Shown piece by piece: positions 8,661-17,120 of a stretch of 64,000 bases of DNA (its first letter is position 1; the number at the start of each line of letters is the position of its first letter). Made by a program: the position numbers and the translations under genes. The notes under the pieces are model-generated. The model had not been told where the DNA came from and did no database searches. It saw nothing but the letters and a program-made list of their open reading frames with translations. This DNA comes from Leucobacter tenebrionis (GTDB lineage Bacteria > Actinomycetota > Actinomycetes > Actinomycetales > Microbacteriaceae). The stretch is from the NCBI RefSeq assembly GCF_019884725.1, contig NZ_CP082322.1:2294001-2358000 (forward strand), in the 5' to 3' direction.

Positions 8661-10895
8661 ATGCAGGCAAACTGGCAGCCCGCCCAGGGCGAAGAGGGGC
8701 AGAGCGCCCTCGAGCAGTTCGGCGTCAACCTCACGGAAGTCGCCCGCTCGGGTAAGCTCGACCCCGTCATCGGTCGCGACAGCGAGATCCGCCGCGTGAG
8801 CCAGGTGCTCACCCGGCGCACGAAGAACAACCCGGTGCTGATCGGCGAGCCCGGCGTCGGCAAGACGGCCGTCGTCGAGGGCCTCGCCCAGCGCATCGTC
8901 GCCGGTGACGTCGCCGAATCACTGAAGGACAAGGAGCTGATCTCCCTCGATATCTCGGCGCTCATCGCCGGTGCGAAGTACCGCGGCGAATTCGAGGAGC
9001 GCATGAAGGCGGTGCTCGCCGAGATCAAGGATTCCGACGGCAAGATCATCACCTTCATCGACGAGCTGCACACGCTCATGGGGGCCGGCGGCGGCGAGTC
9101 GTCGGTGGCGGCGTCGCAGATGCTGAAGCCCATGCTCGCCCGCGGCGAGCTGCGGCTCATTGGCGCGACCACGCTCGACGAGTACCGCGAGTACATCGAG
9201 AAGGATGCCGCGCTCGAGCGGCGCTTCCAGCAGGTGTACGTGGGCGAGCCGAGCGTCGAAGACACGGTCGCGATCCTGCGCGGCCTCAAGGAGCGCTATG
9301 AGGCGCACCACAAGGTGACCATCGCCGATTCGGCTCTGGTCGCCGCCGCGAGCCTGTCGAACCGGTACATCACTGCGCGGCAGCTGCCCGATAAGGCGAT
9401 CGACCTGATCGACGAGGCCGCGAGCCGTCTCCGCATGGAGATCGACTCGGCTCCGATCGAGATCGACGAACTGCGCCGCGCGGTCGACCGGCTGAAGCTC
9501 GAGGAGCTCGCGCTCAAGAAGGAGAAGGACGAGGCTTCGAAGGAGCGCCTGGCGAAGCTGCGCGAGGACCTCGCCGAGAAGCAGCGCGAGCTCGACGGCC
9601 TCGAGGCCCGCTGGGAGCGCGAGCGCGCTACGCTGAACCGGGTCGGCTCCCTCAGGGAGAAGCTCGACCAGCTCAACATGCAGGCGCAGGTCGCCCAGCG
9701 CGAGGGCAACCTCGAGAAGGCGTCGAAGCTGCTCTACGGCGAGATCCCAGTGATCCAGAAGCAACTCGCCGAGGCTGAACAGGCCGAGATGGCGGGAGAG
9801 GTCGACGGTGAGCCGCGCATGGTGAACGACCAGGTGACCGACGAGGACATCGCCGGTGTGGTCGCTGCCTGGACCGGCATCCCGGTCGGCCGCCTGCTGC
9901 AGGGCGAGACCGAGAAGCTGCTCGCGCTCGAGAGCGAGCTCGGCAAGCGGCTCATCGGCCAGGGTGACGCGGTGCGCGCGGTCGCTGACGCGGTGCGTCG
10001 CACGCGGGCCGGGATCGCGGATCCCAACCGGCCGACCGGTTCGTTCCTGTTCCTCGGCCCCACCGGCGTCGGCAAGACGGAGCTCGCGAAGGCGCTCGCC
10101 GAGTTCCTCTTCGACGACGAGCACGCCATGGTGCGCATCGACATGAGCGAGTACGGCGAGAAGCACTCCGTATCGCGGCTCGTCGGCGCCCCTCCCGGGT
10201 ACATCGGTTACGAGCAGGGCGGTCAGCTGACCGAGGCCGTGCGTCGGCGCCCCTACTCGGTCGTGCTGCTCGATGAGGTCGAGAAGGCGCACCCCGAGGT
10301 GTTCGACGTGCTGCTGCAGGTGCTCGACGACGGTCGGCTCACCGACGGTCAGGGCCGAACGGTCGACTTCCGCAACGTGATCCTGATCCTCACCTCGAAT
10401 CTCGGCTCGCAGTATCTGATCGACCCCGATCTGCCGTGGAGCGAGAAGGAGTTCGGGGTGCGCGAGACTGTGCGCCGCGCGTTCAAGCCCGAATTCATCA
10501 ACCGACTCGACGAGATGGTCATCTTCCGGCCGCTCTCGGAGGGCGACCTGGCGCAGATCGTGGATCTGGCGGTCGATCGTCTGCAGGACCGGCTGGCGGA
10601 TCGCCGGCTCACCCTCGGCGTCACGCCCGAGGCGCGCTCCTGGCTGGCATCGCGCGGCTACGATCCGATCTACGGCGCGCGTCCGCTGCGGCGGCTCATG
10701 CAGCACGAGATCGACGACCGGCTCGCGCGGGCGATCCTCTCCGGATCCGTGCGCGACGGCGACGCCGTGCGAGTGGACGTGGCGCCCGACGGCGAATCGC
10801 TCGCGCTGGAGAGCGCAGGGTCGGTGCCGTCGAATGGCGGATCCGAGGGTGAAGGCCCCGACGACGTGATCGAGGCCGAACTGCTCGACGACTGA
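8661..10895 (+). CDS. clpB: ClpB-type AAA+ disaggregase lacking the N-terminal domain
   Basis: 744 residues: nucleotide-binding domain 1 (Walker A GEPGVGKT 62-69, Walker [11 protein letters not shown] near 130), a ClpB-type coiled-coil middle domain (about 270-390, rich in Glu/Lys/Arg), and domain 2 (Walker A GPTGVGKT near 466) with a ClpB-like C-terminus. Full-length ClpB is about 860 residues; the roughly 140-residue substrate-binding N-domain is absent and the protein starts almost directly at [15 protein letters not shown]. ClpB works with DnaK to resolubilise aggregated protein. An upstream start is excluded by the HAIR operator. A GAGAGGAAC ribosome site precedes the ATG. The short form resembles ClpB made from internal starts elsewhere, but here it appears to be the only form encoded. 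Confidence 0.95.
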   Translation: MQANWQPAQGEEGQSALEQFGVNLTEVARSGKLDPVIGRDSEIRRVSQVLTRRTKNNPVLIGEPGVGKTAVVEGLAQRIVAGDVAESLKDKELISLDISALIAGAKYRGEFEERMKAVLAEIKDSDGKIITFIDELHTLMGAGGGESSVAASQMLKPMLARGELRLIGATTLDEYREYIEKDAALERRFQQVYVGEPSVEDTVAILRGLKERYEAHHKVTIADSALVAAASLSNRYITARQLPDKAIDLIDEAASRLRMEIDSAPIEIDELRRAVDRLKLEELALKKEKDEASKERLAKLREDLAEKQRELDGLEARWERERATLNRVGSLREKLDQLNMQAQVAQREGNLEKASKLLYGEIPVIQKQLAEAEQAEMAGEVDGEPRMVNDQVTDEDIAGVVAAWTGIPVGRLLQGETEKLLALESELGKRLIGQGDAVRAVADAVRRTRAGIADPNRPTGSFLFLGPTGVGKTELAKALAEFLFDDEHAMVRIDMSEYGEKHSVSRLVGAPPGYIGYEQGGQLTEAVRRRPYSVVLLDEVEKAHPEVFDVLLQVLDDGRLTDGQGRTVDFRNVILILTSNLGSQYLIDPDLPWSEKEFGVRETVRRAFKPEFINRLDEMVIFRPLSEGDLAQIVDLAVDRLQDRLADRRLTLGVTPEARSWLASRGYDPIYGARPLRRLMQHEIDDRLARAILSGSVRDGDAVRVDVAPDGESLALESAGSVPSNGGSEGEGPDDVIEAELLDD

Positions 10896-10934
10896 GGATT
10901 GGGCGGCCGGGTGGCCGGCTGCCCCTCTTCCAAG

Positions 10935-10998
10935 GAGGAGATCGCGGTCTATGCGGTGGTTTTCGAGGGCGACCCACCGCATAGACCGCGATCTCCTC
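10935..10998. repeat. Perfect 25-bp inverted repeat after clpB (GAGGAGATCGCG family)
   Basis: Left arm 10935-10959 begins GAGGAGATCGCGGTC; right arm 10974-10998 is its exact complement, ending GATCTCCTC; the loop is 14 nt. It starts 40 bp after the clpB stop. A second member with the same outer 12 bp and a different but still fully paired inner stem lies at 49422-49486. It could act as a terminator or mRNA stabiliser, though no T-tract follows. Confidence 0.85.
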
Positions 10999-11103
10999 AT
11001 TGGCGCGGAAACGGGTGCTGATGCTCGGTGAAGTGAAGCAGTGCCATCGCCGGTTGAAGAGTGATGGGAAGCGCCCTTGTAACGTGCGCTTCACGGCACC
11101 GCC

Positions 11104-11345
11104 GGCATTCTGCCCGACGGCTTGGAGCGGCTGTATCTCGTGGGGCTCACTGCGCCTCGTGGGCTCAGACACCGGCCTATCAGATCCGGGCCCGGCTGGT
11201 CCTCGAGATGGTGGGCCTGCACGAGAGCGGCGATTTCTCTCAGGGGATAGCCGTTCGAGCACCAGGAGCCCGACGATCGGGTTGATATCGTCCGCACGGA
11301 CTGGCTGGAGCAGGTGGAAGACGTGCGCACGGTTCTGGCAGGGGG
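11104..11345 (+). pseudogene. Possible degraded gene remnant
   Basis: Three protein-like blocks follow one another in different frames: ILPDGLERLYLVGLTAPRG (from 11104), then QTPAYQIRARLVLEMVGLH (from 11166, shifted frame), then EHQEPDDRVDIVRTDWLEQV (from 11257, original frame, after an in-frame stop at 11248). This looks like a short gene broken by two compensating indels. No ribosome site or intact start was found and I do not recognise the family. The rest of the 548-bp gap (10896-11443) contains the palindrome and nothing else I can support. Confidence 0.3.
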
Positions 11346-11443
11346 CGGGCGACGACGAGACTGTGAACGGCTATCCGCCAAATCACGGACGCGGGGCGTG
11401 TCCGGCTGTGGTCTGATGGGATATATCCGACGGAAGGATCCCT

Positions 11444-12175
11444 ATGAACCTCAATCGCACGCTTCCTCGTCGCGTCATCGTCACCGGTGCCTCCTCGGGC
11501 ATCGGACGCGCGGTTGCCGAGGGAGTGCTCGCCTCGGAGGGCGCCGTGCTCGGGATCGACCTGCGCACGGCTCCCGACTGGCAGCACGAGCGGCTCGCGC
11601 AGCGCGAGGCCGATGTCTCGGACCCTGCGCGCATCGCCGAGATCTTCGCGGAGGCCGACGGCCTGCTCGGCGGAGCACCCGACGCCGTCGTGCACTGCGC
11701 AGGCATCTATCGCTGGGGCCCTCTCGATGAGATGACCGCCGATGAATGGGATATGTCGATGCGGATAAACGCGCGCGGCTCCTTCGTCGTCGCGCAGGCC
11801 GCAGCCAGAGCCATCGCAGAGGGAGCGATCGTGCTGCTCAGCTCAGTGGCGTACGCGCGCGGCGACGAGACCGAGCCGGGTGCGGCCTACGCTGCGAGCA
11901 AAGGCGCCATCGTGAGCCTCACCCGCCAGCTCGCGGCCGAACTCGGCCCGAAGGGGATCCGGGTGAACGCCGTCGCTCCCGGCATGATCCTGACCCCGAT
12001 GCTGACCCTCGGGAACACACCGGGCGCGGTCGAGACCCTCACCGCGAAGCTTCCCTCGCGCCGTCTCGGAACGGTGGACGACGTCGCGGCAGCCTGCCTG
12101 TTCCTCACGAGCGGCGCGGCGGGCTACATCACCGGCGAGACGCTGCACGTCGACGGCGGTTACACGGCGACCTGA
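11444..12175 (+). CDS. SDR-family NAD(P)-dependent oxidoreductase
   Basis: 243-residue classical short-chain dehydrogenase/reductase. TGASSGIG (14-21) is the cofactor loop; D39 after beta-2 (LGIDLR) suggests NAD; catalytic residues are S133/S134, Y149 and K153 (YAASK); PGMILTPM and the C-terminal HVDGGYTA are typical of the family. A strong GGAAGGA ribosome site precedes the ATG. It converges with the ABC transporter operon (16 bp between stops). It probably oxidises an alcohol or hydroxy-acid intermediate in the cytosol. A second SDR at 18956-19762 belongs to the same locus, but the two are only distantly similar. The substrate cannot be read from the sequence. Confidence 0.9.
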   Translation: MNLNRTLPRRVIVTGASSGIGRAVAEGVLASEGAVLGIDLRTAPDWQHERLAQREADVSDPARIAEIFAEADGLLGGAPDAVVHCAGIYRWGPLDEMTADEWDMSMRINARGSFVVAQAAARAIAEGAIVLLSSVAYARGDETEPGAAYAASKGAIVSLTRQLAAELGPKGIRVNAVAPGMILTPMLTLGNTPGAVETLTAKLPSRRLGTVDDVAAACLFLTSGAAGYITGETLHVDGGYTAT

Positions 12176-12191
12176 GCGGGCCACGCGGTAT

Positions 12192-13238
12192 TCAGTCGTC
12201 GTAGTCCTCATCGGTCCAGTCCTGATCCTCGTTCACCCAGAACTGGAACCTCGCCCACAGCGAGCTGAGGAACGGCACCAGGCCGCGCGGCATCAGCAAG
12301 ATCACGACCAGCAGCACGAACCCGAGCGCGATGAAGCGCACCTCGGGCACATCCTGCAGCTGCATCTGCACAAAGGAGATCAGCAGGGTGCCGATGATCG
12401 GGCCGGTGATCGTACCGAGGCCGCCGACCACCATCATGGTGACGATCAGTGTCATCGGACCGAGGCCCATGAGCGTCGGGGAGGCGATCTCGAATACGTT
12501 AGCGTAGATTGCTCCCGCAACGCCGGCGAGGAAGCCTGAGATCGCGAACACGAGCATCTGGTAGGTGCGCTGCCCGATGCCGCGCGCCGATGCCAGAGCC
12601 GGGTTGTCGCGCATCGCGACCATCCCGTTGCCGAGCGGTGAACGGATCAGCGCGAACAGGATCAGCGTGGTGATCACCGCGGCGCCGAGCCCGATCCAGT
12701 AGTTCGCGCGGAGCGCCCCGTCACCCTCGAAGCCGAAGCCGCCGAAGCCCGACATGCCGTAGCTGCCTCCCGTCACACCGCTCTGGTCGGCGATGATGAG
12801 CAGGCGCACGACCTCGGCAAAGCCGAAGGTGAGCAGGGAAACGTAGATGCCGCGCAGGCGGAGTACCGGGATCGACAGCAGCAGGGCGATCAGGGCCGAC
12901 ACGAGACCGCCGACCGGGATCGCGATCCACGGCGACACCGGAAGGTAGGTCGCGATGAGGCCTGCGGAGTACGCGCCCAGGGCGTAGAAGGCGAGCTGGC
13001 CGAAGTTCCACACGCCGCCGTAACCGAGCACGAGGTTCCAGCTCTGCGCGAGGGTGATGGTGATCACGGCGAGTGCCGCGGCGCTGAGCCAGCTGCGATC
13101 CGGTGCGATGAATGGGAATACGACGGCCACGAGCAGCACGACGAGGGCGAGCAACGGTCGGGGCCGTGGCCAGCCCATGCGCTTCGCATCCCAGCGCGGT
13201 GAAGCGGGCGATGTCGCGGTCGTCTGTTTCGAACTCAT
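12192..13238 (-). CDS. Branched-chain amino acid/amide-type ABC transporter permease, LivM-like
   Basis: 348 residues with about nine to ten membrane segments and the LivM-type cytoplasmic-loop motif around GIGQRTYQMLVFAISGF, after MRDNPALASA. The N-terminal 25 residues are polar, and the C-terminus has an unusual acidic tail (NEDQDWTDEDYDD). Its start ATG (13238) overlaps the LivH stop by 4 bp, so the two are translationally coupled. It is the last gene of the five-gene transport operon binding protein-livG-livF-livH-livM. With LivH it forms the membrane channel for a substrate delivered by the protein encoded at 15637-16962. The long open frame running further upstream lies within livH and is a shadow. 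Confidence 0.93.
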   Translation of the reverse strand: MSSKQTTATSPASPRWDAKRMGWPRPRPLLALVVLLVAVVFPFIAPDRSWLSAAALAVITITLAQSWNLVLGYGGVWNFGQLAFYALGAYSAGLIATYLPVSPWIAIPVGGLVSALIALLLSIPVLRLRGIYVSLLTFGFAEVVRLLIIADQSGVTGGSYGMSGFGGFGFEGDGALRANYWIGLGAAVITTLILFALIRSPLGNGMVAMRDNPALASARGIGQRTYQMLVFAISGFLAGVAGAIYANVFEIASPTLMGLGPMTLIVTMMVVGGLGTITGPIIGTLLISFVQMQLQDVPEVRFIALGFVLLVVILLMPRGLVPFLSSLWARFQFWVNEDQDWTDEDYDD

Positions 13239-14122
13239 AGACGTGCCTCCTGGGGCTTGCCTGCGATGCCGAACGGCCGTGCGATGAGCACGAGCACGAT
13301 CAGTGCGTAGAGGACGGGCATCGCGTATGTCGAGGTCCAGAAGATCGAGACCGCTGCCTGCACGAAGCCGATGATGTATGCCGCAATAATGGTGCCGCGG
13401 GTGCTGCCGAGGCCGGCGAAGATCGCGACGATCAGCGCCTGCAGCATCGGTAGGTCGCCCATGTTCGGGGAAACGAAGTACACCGGCGCGAGCAGCACGC
13501 CCGCGAGGCCGGCGAGCCCGGCCGCGAGCCCCATGGTGAGCACGTAGGCCCTCCGAGCGGGGATGCCCATGAGCCTGGCCGCGTCGAGGTTCTGCGCGAC
13601 CGCGGTGATCGCGAGCCCGTAGCGCGACTTGGTGAGGAAGAGCCCGAGTGCCGAGAGCGCGACGATCGCGATGACGGCGGTGAGGACCTGATGCCAGGTG
13701 ATCGAGACTCCCTCGGTGATTTGCAGGCGACCCGGTACGAGCGCTGGGAAGTCCTTCTGGCGTGGCCCATAGATGAGCTGCACCACGTTCTGCAAGATCG
13801 AAGCGATGGCGAACGTCGAGATGAACGCTGTCATCTCGAAGTCGACGCCTGCCCGCCCGATGAGTCGGCTGACGCCGACCGCGTAGCTCAACATGCCTAG
13901 CAGGGCAGCGATGACCACGGCGATGACCATCGACGCCCACGGAGACCAACCGAGGTTCGAGGTGAACGTCCACGCAGCCACGCCGCCAAGCATCACCATT
14001 ACGCCCTGCGCCATGTTCAGCACGCGCAGCGTACCGTAGACGAGGTTCATGCCGATCGTGATGAGTGCGAGCATCGAGCCCTGCACGACGGTCGAGACGA
14101 GGGTCTGCAATACGAGGTTCAT
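13235..14122 (-). CDS. Branched-chain amino acid/amide-type ABC transporter permease, LivH-like
   Basis: 295 residues, about eight membrane helices, beginning with MNLVLQTLVSTVVQGSMLAL and followed by the LivH hallmark GMNLVYGTLRVLNMAQG. AVAQNLDAARLMGIPARRAY is the EAA-like ATPase-contact loop. The ATG overlaps the LivF stop (ATGA at 14119-14122) and the gene ends by overlapping livM. It pairs with LivM as the transmembrane heterodimer. The HAAT family carries branched-chain amino acids, urea and short amides; the neighbouring hydrolases favour an amide or cyclic-ureide-type solute over leucine/valine, which is inference from context. Confidence 0.93.
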   Translation of the reverse strand: MNLVLQTLVSTVVQGSMLALITIGMNLVYGTLRVLNMAQGVMVMLGGVAAWTFTSNLGWSPWASMVIAVVIAALLGMLSYAVGVSRLIGRAGVDFEMTAFISTFAIASILQNVVQLIYGPRQKDFPALVPGRLQITEGVSITWHQVLTAVIAIVALSALGLFLTKSRYGLAITAVAQNLDAARLMGIPARRAYVLTMGLAAGLAGLAGVLLAPVYFVSPNMGDLPMLQALIVAIFAGLGSTRGTIIAAYIIGFVQAAVSIFWTSTYAMPVLYALIVLVLIARPFGIAGKPQEARL

Positions 14123-14829
14123 TCGGTCATCCCCAGATATGTCTCGCGGAGCGCCTGTTCGTCGAGCAGCCCGGCTTCGTCGGCCGAGCGCACGATTTCG
14201 CCGTTCTCGACGAGATGGATCGAGTCTGCGAGCGACTGCGCGCGGGTCACGTTCTCCTCCACGAGCAGCACGGTCATGCCTGTGTCGATGATGCGGCGTA
14301 CCTGCGAGTAGACCTCATCGACTATCACTGGTGCGAGACCGAGACTCGGCTCATCGATCATGATGAGCTTGCCGTCGCCCATGAGCCCGCGCCCGATCGC
14401 GAGCATGCGGCGTTCTCCGCCCGACAGGGTGCGCGCACGCTGGGTGCGACGTTCGAGCAGGCGCGGAAAGATGTCGTAGACCTCTTCCATTCGCTGCTTC
14501 GCGTTCTTCGCGGCGCTCTTCGTGAAGGCTCCGAGCACCAGATTCTCCTCGACGGTCATGTCGGGGAAGACCAGGTCGCCCTGCGGCATGTGGATCAGAC
14601 CGCGCTCGACCAGCTTCTCGGCTCTCTCGCGAGTGATGTCGGACCCATCGAATGCGATCGACCCCGATCGCACCTTGATGAGTCCGCTGATCGCGCGCAG
14701 CAGCGTGGTCTTGCCGTGGCCGTTCGGGCCCACGAGCACCGAGCACTCGCCCCGCCTCACGCCGAGGGAGATACCCTGCACGATCGTGGTGGAGCCGTAT
14801 CCGGCCACCACATCGGTCAGCTCAAGCAT
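14119..14829 (-). CDS. ABC transporter ATP-binding protein, LivF-like
   Basis: 236 residues. Walker A is GPNGHGKTT (His replacing the more usual Ala), the signature is LSGGERRM, Walker B is LIMIDEPSLGLAP, and the H-loop position reads VLLVEENV, as is usual in LivF, where the His is replaced. The LivF-specific HMPQGDLVFPDMTVEENL segment separates it from LivG. The start overlaps livG by 8 bp. It energises uptake by the LivHM channel from the cytoplasmic face. Confidence 0.93.
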   Translation of the reverse strand: MLELTDVVAGYGSTTIVQGISLGVRRGECSVLVGPNGHGKTTLLRAISGLIKVRSGSIAFDGSDITRERAEKLVERGLIHMPQGDLVFPDMTVEENLVLGAFTKSAAKNAKQRMEEVYDIFPRLLERRTQRARTLSGGERRMLAIGRGLMGDGKLIMIDEPSLGLAPVIVDEVYSQVRRIIDTGMTVLLVEENVTRAQSLADSIHLVENGEIVRSADEAGLLDEQALRETYLGMTE

Positions 14830-15637
14830 CGCGTTCCTCCCTTCCTGCGACTTTGATCGCCGCCGTGGATGCCGCTTCCTCCGCCGACGAACCGAGGTAG
14901 ACGCGCACGACCTCAGGGTCGGTCATCACCTCGTGAGGGTCGCCCTGACGCAGGGTGCGGCCCTGGTCCATGATGAGCACCCGGTCGGCGAGGGTCATGA
15001 GTGCGCGCATCACGTGCTCGATGAGTACGATCGTGACATCTCGCTCGCTGTTGACCCGGCTGAGCAGCACGAGCATCGCGTCGATCTCCTCGTCGTTGAG
15101 ACCGCCGAAGGGCTCATCGAGGAAGAGCATCTGCGGCGAACTCGCGAGGGCCGACGCGATCATGAGGCGCTTCTTGTCGTAGATGGGTAGATCGCCTGAC
15201 GTCTCCGCGGCCCGATCGGCGAGCCCGACGAACTCGAGGGCCTCCGCGGCCCGATCCCACACCTGCGGGTCGCGTCCGAGGCTCTTCCACCATGGCTTGC
15301 CCGAGCCGAAGTGCGCCCCCACCACGACGTTCCCCATCACGGTCTCGCTGTCGAACACCGACGGTTTCTGGAAGGTGCGGGTGATGCCGAGGTGGCAGAT
15401 GGAATGCACCGACGACTTCACGATCGATGTTCCGTCGAACCTGATCTCGCCGCTCGTGGCGCGCACCATGCCGGTGACGACGTCGAACAGGGTGGTTTTG
15501 CCGGCGCCGTTCGGACCGGCGATGCCGAAGATCTCGCCCTGGAGCACGCTGAACGAGACATCGTTGACGGCGATGAGGCCGCCGTATCGCTTCGTGGCTC
15601 CTCGGACCTCGAGGAGCGCTCCGGTGTCGTTGCTCAT
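14822..15637 (-). CDS. ABC transporter ATP-binding protein, LivG-like
   Basis: 271 residues from the ATG at 15637; a GTG at 15640 would add one residue. Walker A GPNGAGKTT, LivG-type Q-loop TRTFQKPSVF, Walker B QMLFLDEPFGGLNDEE and H-loop IVLIEHVM are present. The signature is the degenerate IYDKKRLMIA in place of LSxGxxR, which is unusual: the LSGGQ Ser and Gly residues are missing, so one of the two ATP sites may be weak, as in asymmetric ABC dimers. It overlaps the binding-protein stop by one base and livF by 8 bp. Confidence 0.92.
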   Translation of the reverse strand: MSNDTGALLEVRGATKRYGGLIAVNDVSFSVLQGEIFGIAGPNGAGKTTLFDVVTGMVRATSGEIRFDGTSIVKSSVHSICHLGITRTFQKPSVFDSETVMGNVVVGAHFGSGKPWWKSLGRDPQVWDRAAEALEFVGLADRAAETSGDLPIYDKKRLMIASALASSPQMLFLDEPFGGLNDEEIDAMLVLLSRVNSERDVTIVLIEHVMRALMTLADRVLIMDQGRTLRQGDPHEVMTDPEVVRVYLGSSAEEAASTAAIKVAGREERDA

Positions 15638-16962
15638 CACAGCCAGCCCGGCAGTTCGAACTCGCCGTTGATGTACGGGGCGGGCGATATGAGCACCTGC
15701 TTCTGATCCTGGATCTGATAGGTCAGGTGGGGCATGCCGAGGCTCGAGTCGTTCACCTGGTCCGGGTAGGGGATAGCTGTGAGGTCGTCCTCGCCCAGGT
15801 TGTAGGTGCCGACGACGCCGCGGAAGGTGAGGCGTTTCGCGGCGGCCGAGACCTTCTCGGAGTCGTACGCGTCACCGGCGCGCGACGCGGCCTGAGCCCA
15901 AAGGCGCACGATGTCGTACTGCGCGCCCGACTGGCTGAGGCCGGCCGCGGTGCCGTAGGTGTCGAGGTAGCGCTTGCGGAACCGCTCGCCGATATCGTCG
16001 GGGAGCGTGCCGATGGTGGTCGACCAGATCACGCCGTTCGCCGCGTCGCCCGCGAGTTCCAAGTATTCGGGCACGCTGGGGCCGTACTGCTGGTAGAGCA
16101 GCGATGGTGTCGGAGCTGAGGCGAACTGCTTCGCGAAGCTCGCCAGGTCGCCTGCGAGGTAGTCGGTCACGAAGATGAGGCCTGGGGGGTTGTTGCGGAT
16201 CTTGGAGAGCTGCGGGCCCCAGTCCGCGTAGGGCACCGAGATCTCCTCGTACATGGTGATCTCCCAGCCGAGCTCCTTGAGGCCGTTCATCATGACCGTC
16301 GCGATGGAGATGGAGTACGAGTCGTTGCTTGCGATGACCGCGGCCGACTTCGACGACGGCGTCCAGGCGCCCGATTCGATCCATCCCTCCATCAGCTGCT
16401 GGAACCCGCTGGCGTACCAGGGTTCGGTAGGGCAGCACTGGAAGATGTTGTCGTAGCCCTTGTCGACGACGTAGTCGGTATTGTCCTGCAGTGTGTTGGT
16501 GTGGAATAGCGGCACGCCGCCGTCGGCGTAGATCGGGAACTCGACCGAGGTCGTCGTGGTGTAGCCGCCCGAAGCCGCCGCGACCTTCTCGCGCGAGACG
16601 AGGCGTTGAGCTACCTGGATGAAATTCTCGGGCGCCTGGTCTCCGACGTCGCCGACGACGAGCTCGACCTGCTGTCCGAGTACGCCGCCCTCGGCGTTGA
16701 TGTCGTCGATGGCGAGGCGCGCGCCGCGTTCCATCTCTTGACCGTCGCCCGCGTAGGGGCCGGTGACAGGCGCGACGAGGCCGAACTTGATAGTCCCTCC
16801 CGTGCCACCGGCGCTCGAGGAACGGTCCCGTGGGGCTCCGAAGTATCCGCCGGCGGTGCCCGCCGCGAGGCCGACGATACCGGTGAGGCCCGCCGTGCGC
16901 ACGAGGTCGCGACGCGTGATCCGCTTCCTCTTCGCCCCGCTGGGGGGTTGAATGTCGCTCAT
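15637..16962 (-). CDS. ABC transporter substrate-binding protein, type 1 periplasmic-binding fold (Peripla_BP_6), Tat signal
   Basis: 441 residues from the ATG at 16962 (GAAGGAG ribosome site), beginning MSDIQPPSG. The N-terminus has a twin-arginine signal (ITRRDLVRTAG, then a hydrophobic stretch GIVGLAAGTAGG). The mature domain opens with IKFGLVAPVTGPYAGDGQEM, typical of the amide/urea/branched-chain amino acid binding class. Its C-terminal half is clearly homologous to the ligand domain of the regulator at 17121-18845 (shared YPD..ND, YQIQ, VL.SP.P, FELP.WL). It is the first gene of the operon and delivers solute to LivHMGF. Tat export of a binding protein is less common than lipoprotein export. 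Confidence 0.92.
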   Translation of the reverse strand: MSDIQPPSGAKRKRITRRDLVRTAGLTGIVGLAAGTAGGYFGAPRDRSSSAGGTGGTIKFGLVAPVTGPYAGDGQEMERGARLAIDDINAEGGVLGQQVELVVGDVGDQAPENFIQVAQRLVSREKVAAASGGYTTTTSVEFPIYADGGVPLFHTNTLQDNTDYVVDKGYDNIFQCCPTEPWYASGFQQLMEGWIESGAWTPSSKSAAVIASNDSYSISIATVMMNGLKELGWEITMYEEISVPYADWGPQLSKIRNNPPGLIFVTDYLAGDLASFAKQFASAPTPSLLYQQYGPSVPEYLELAGDAANGVIWSTTIGTLPDDIGERFRKRYLDTYGTAAGLSQSGAQYDIVRLWAQAASRAGDAYDSEKVSAAAKRLTFRGVVGTYNLGEDDLTAIPYPDQVNDSSLGMPHLTYQIQDQKQVLISPAPYINGEFELPGWL

Positions 16963-17120
16963 ATTCCACTCCTTCGTGATGCCAGTCACGCGTCGCAGTT
17001 ATGCGTCCGTGCCACGTCAGTCTCATACCGTAGGTGACAAGGTGCGAGGCGGGCATGCGTCATTTGACGGATCCGCGTGCGTCGGCGGTGGGTTCAGCGG
17101 GCGGTAGCTGGCACGGGCGG

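Noticed and set aside
10935-10998. Classical Rho-independent terminator
   Set aside because: The stem is far longer than usual and no T-tract follows on either strand; termination is possible but not shown.
8919-11000. Antisense open frame across clpB
   Set aside because: Same shadow effect; the sense frame has intact AAA+ motifs and the antisense product resembles no protein.
13239-13973. Upstream extension of the LivM frame
   Set aside because: It lies entirely within livH in another frame and is Arg/His-rich; LivM begins at ATG 13238.
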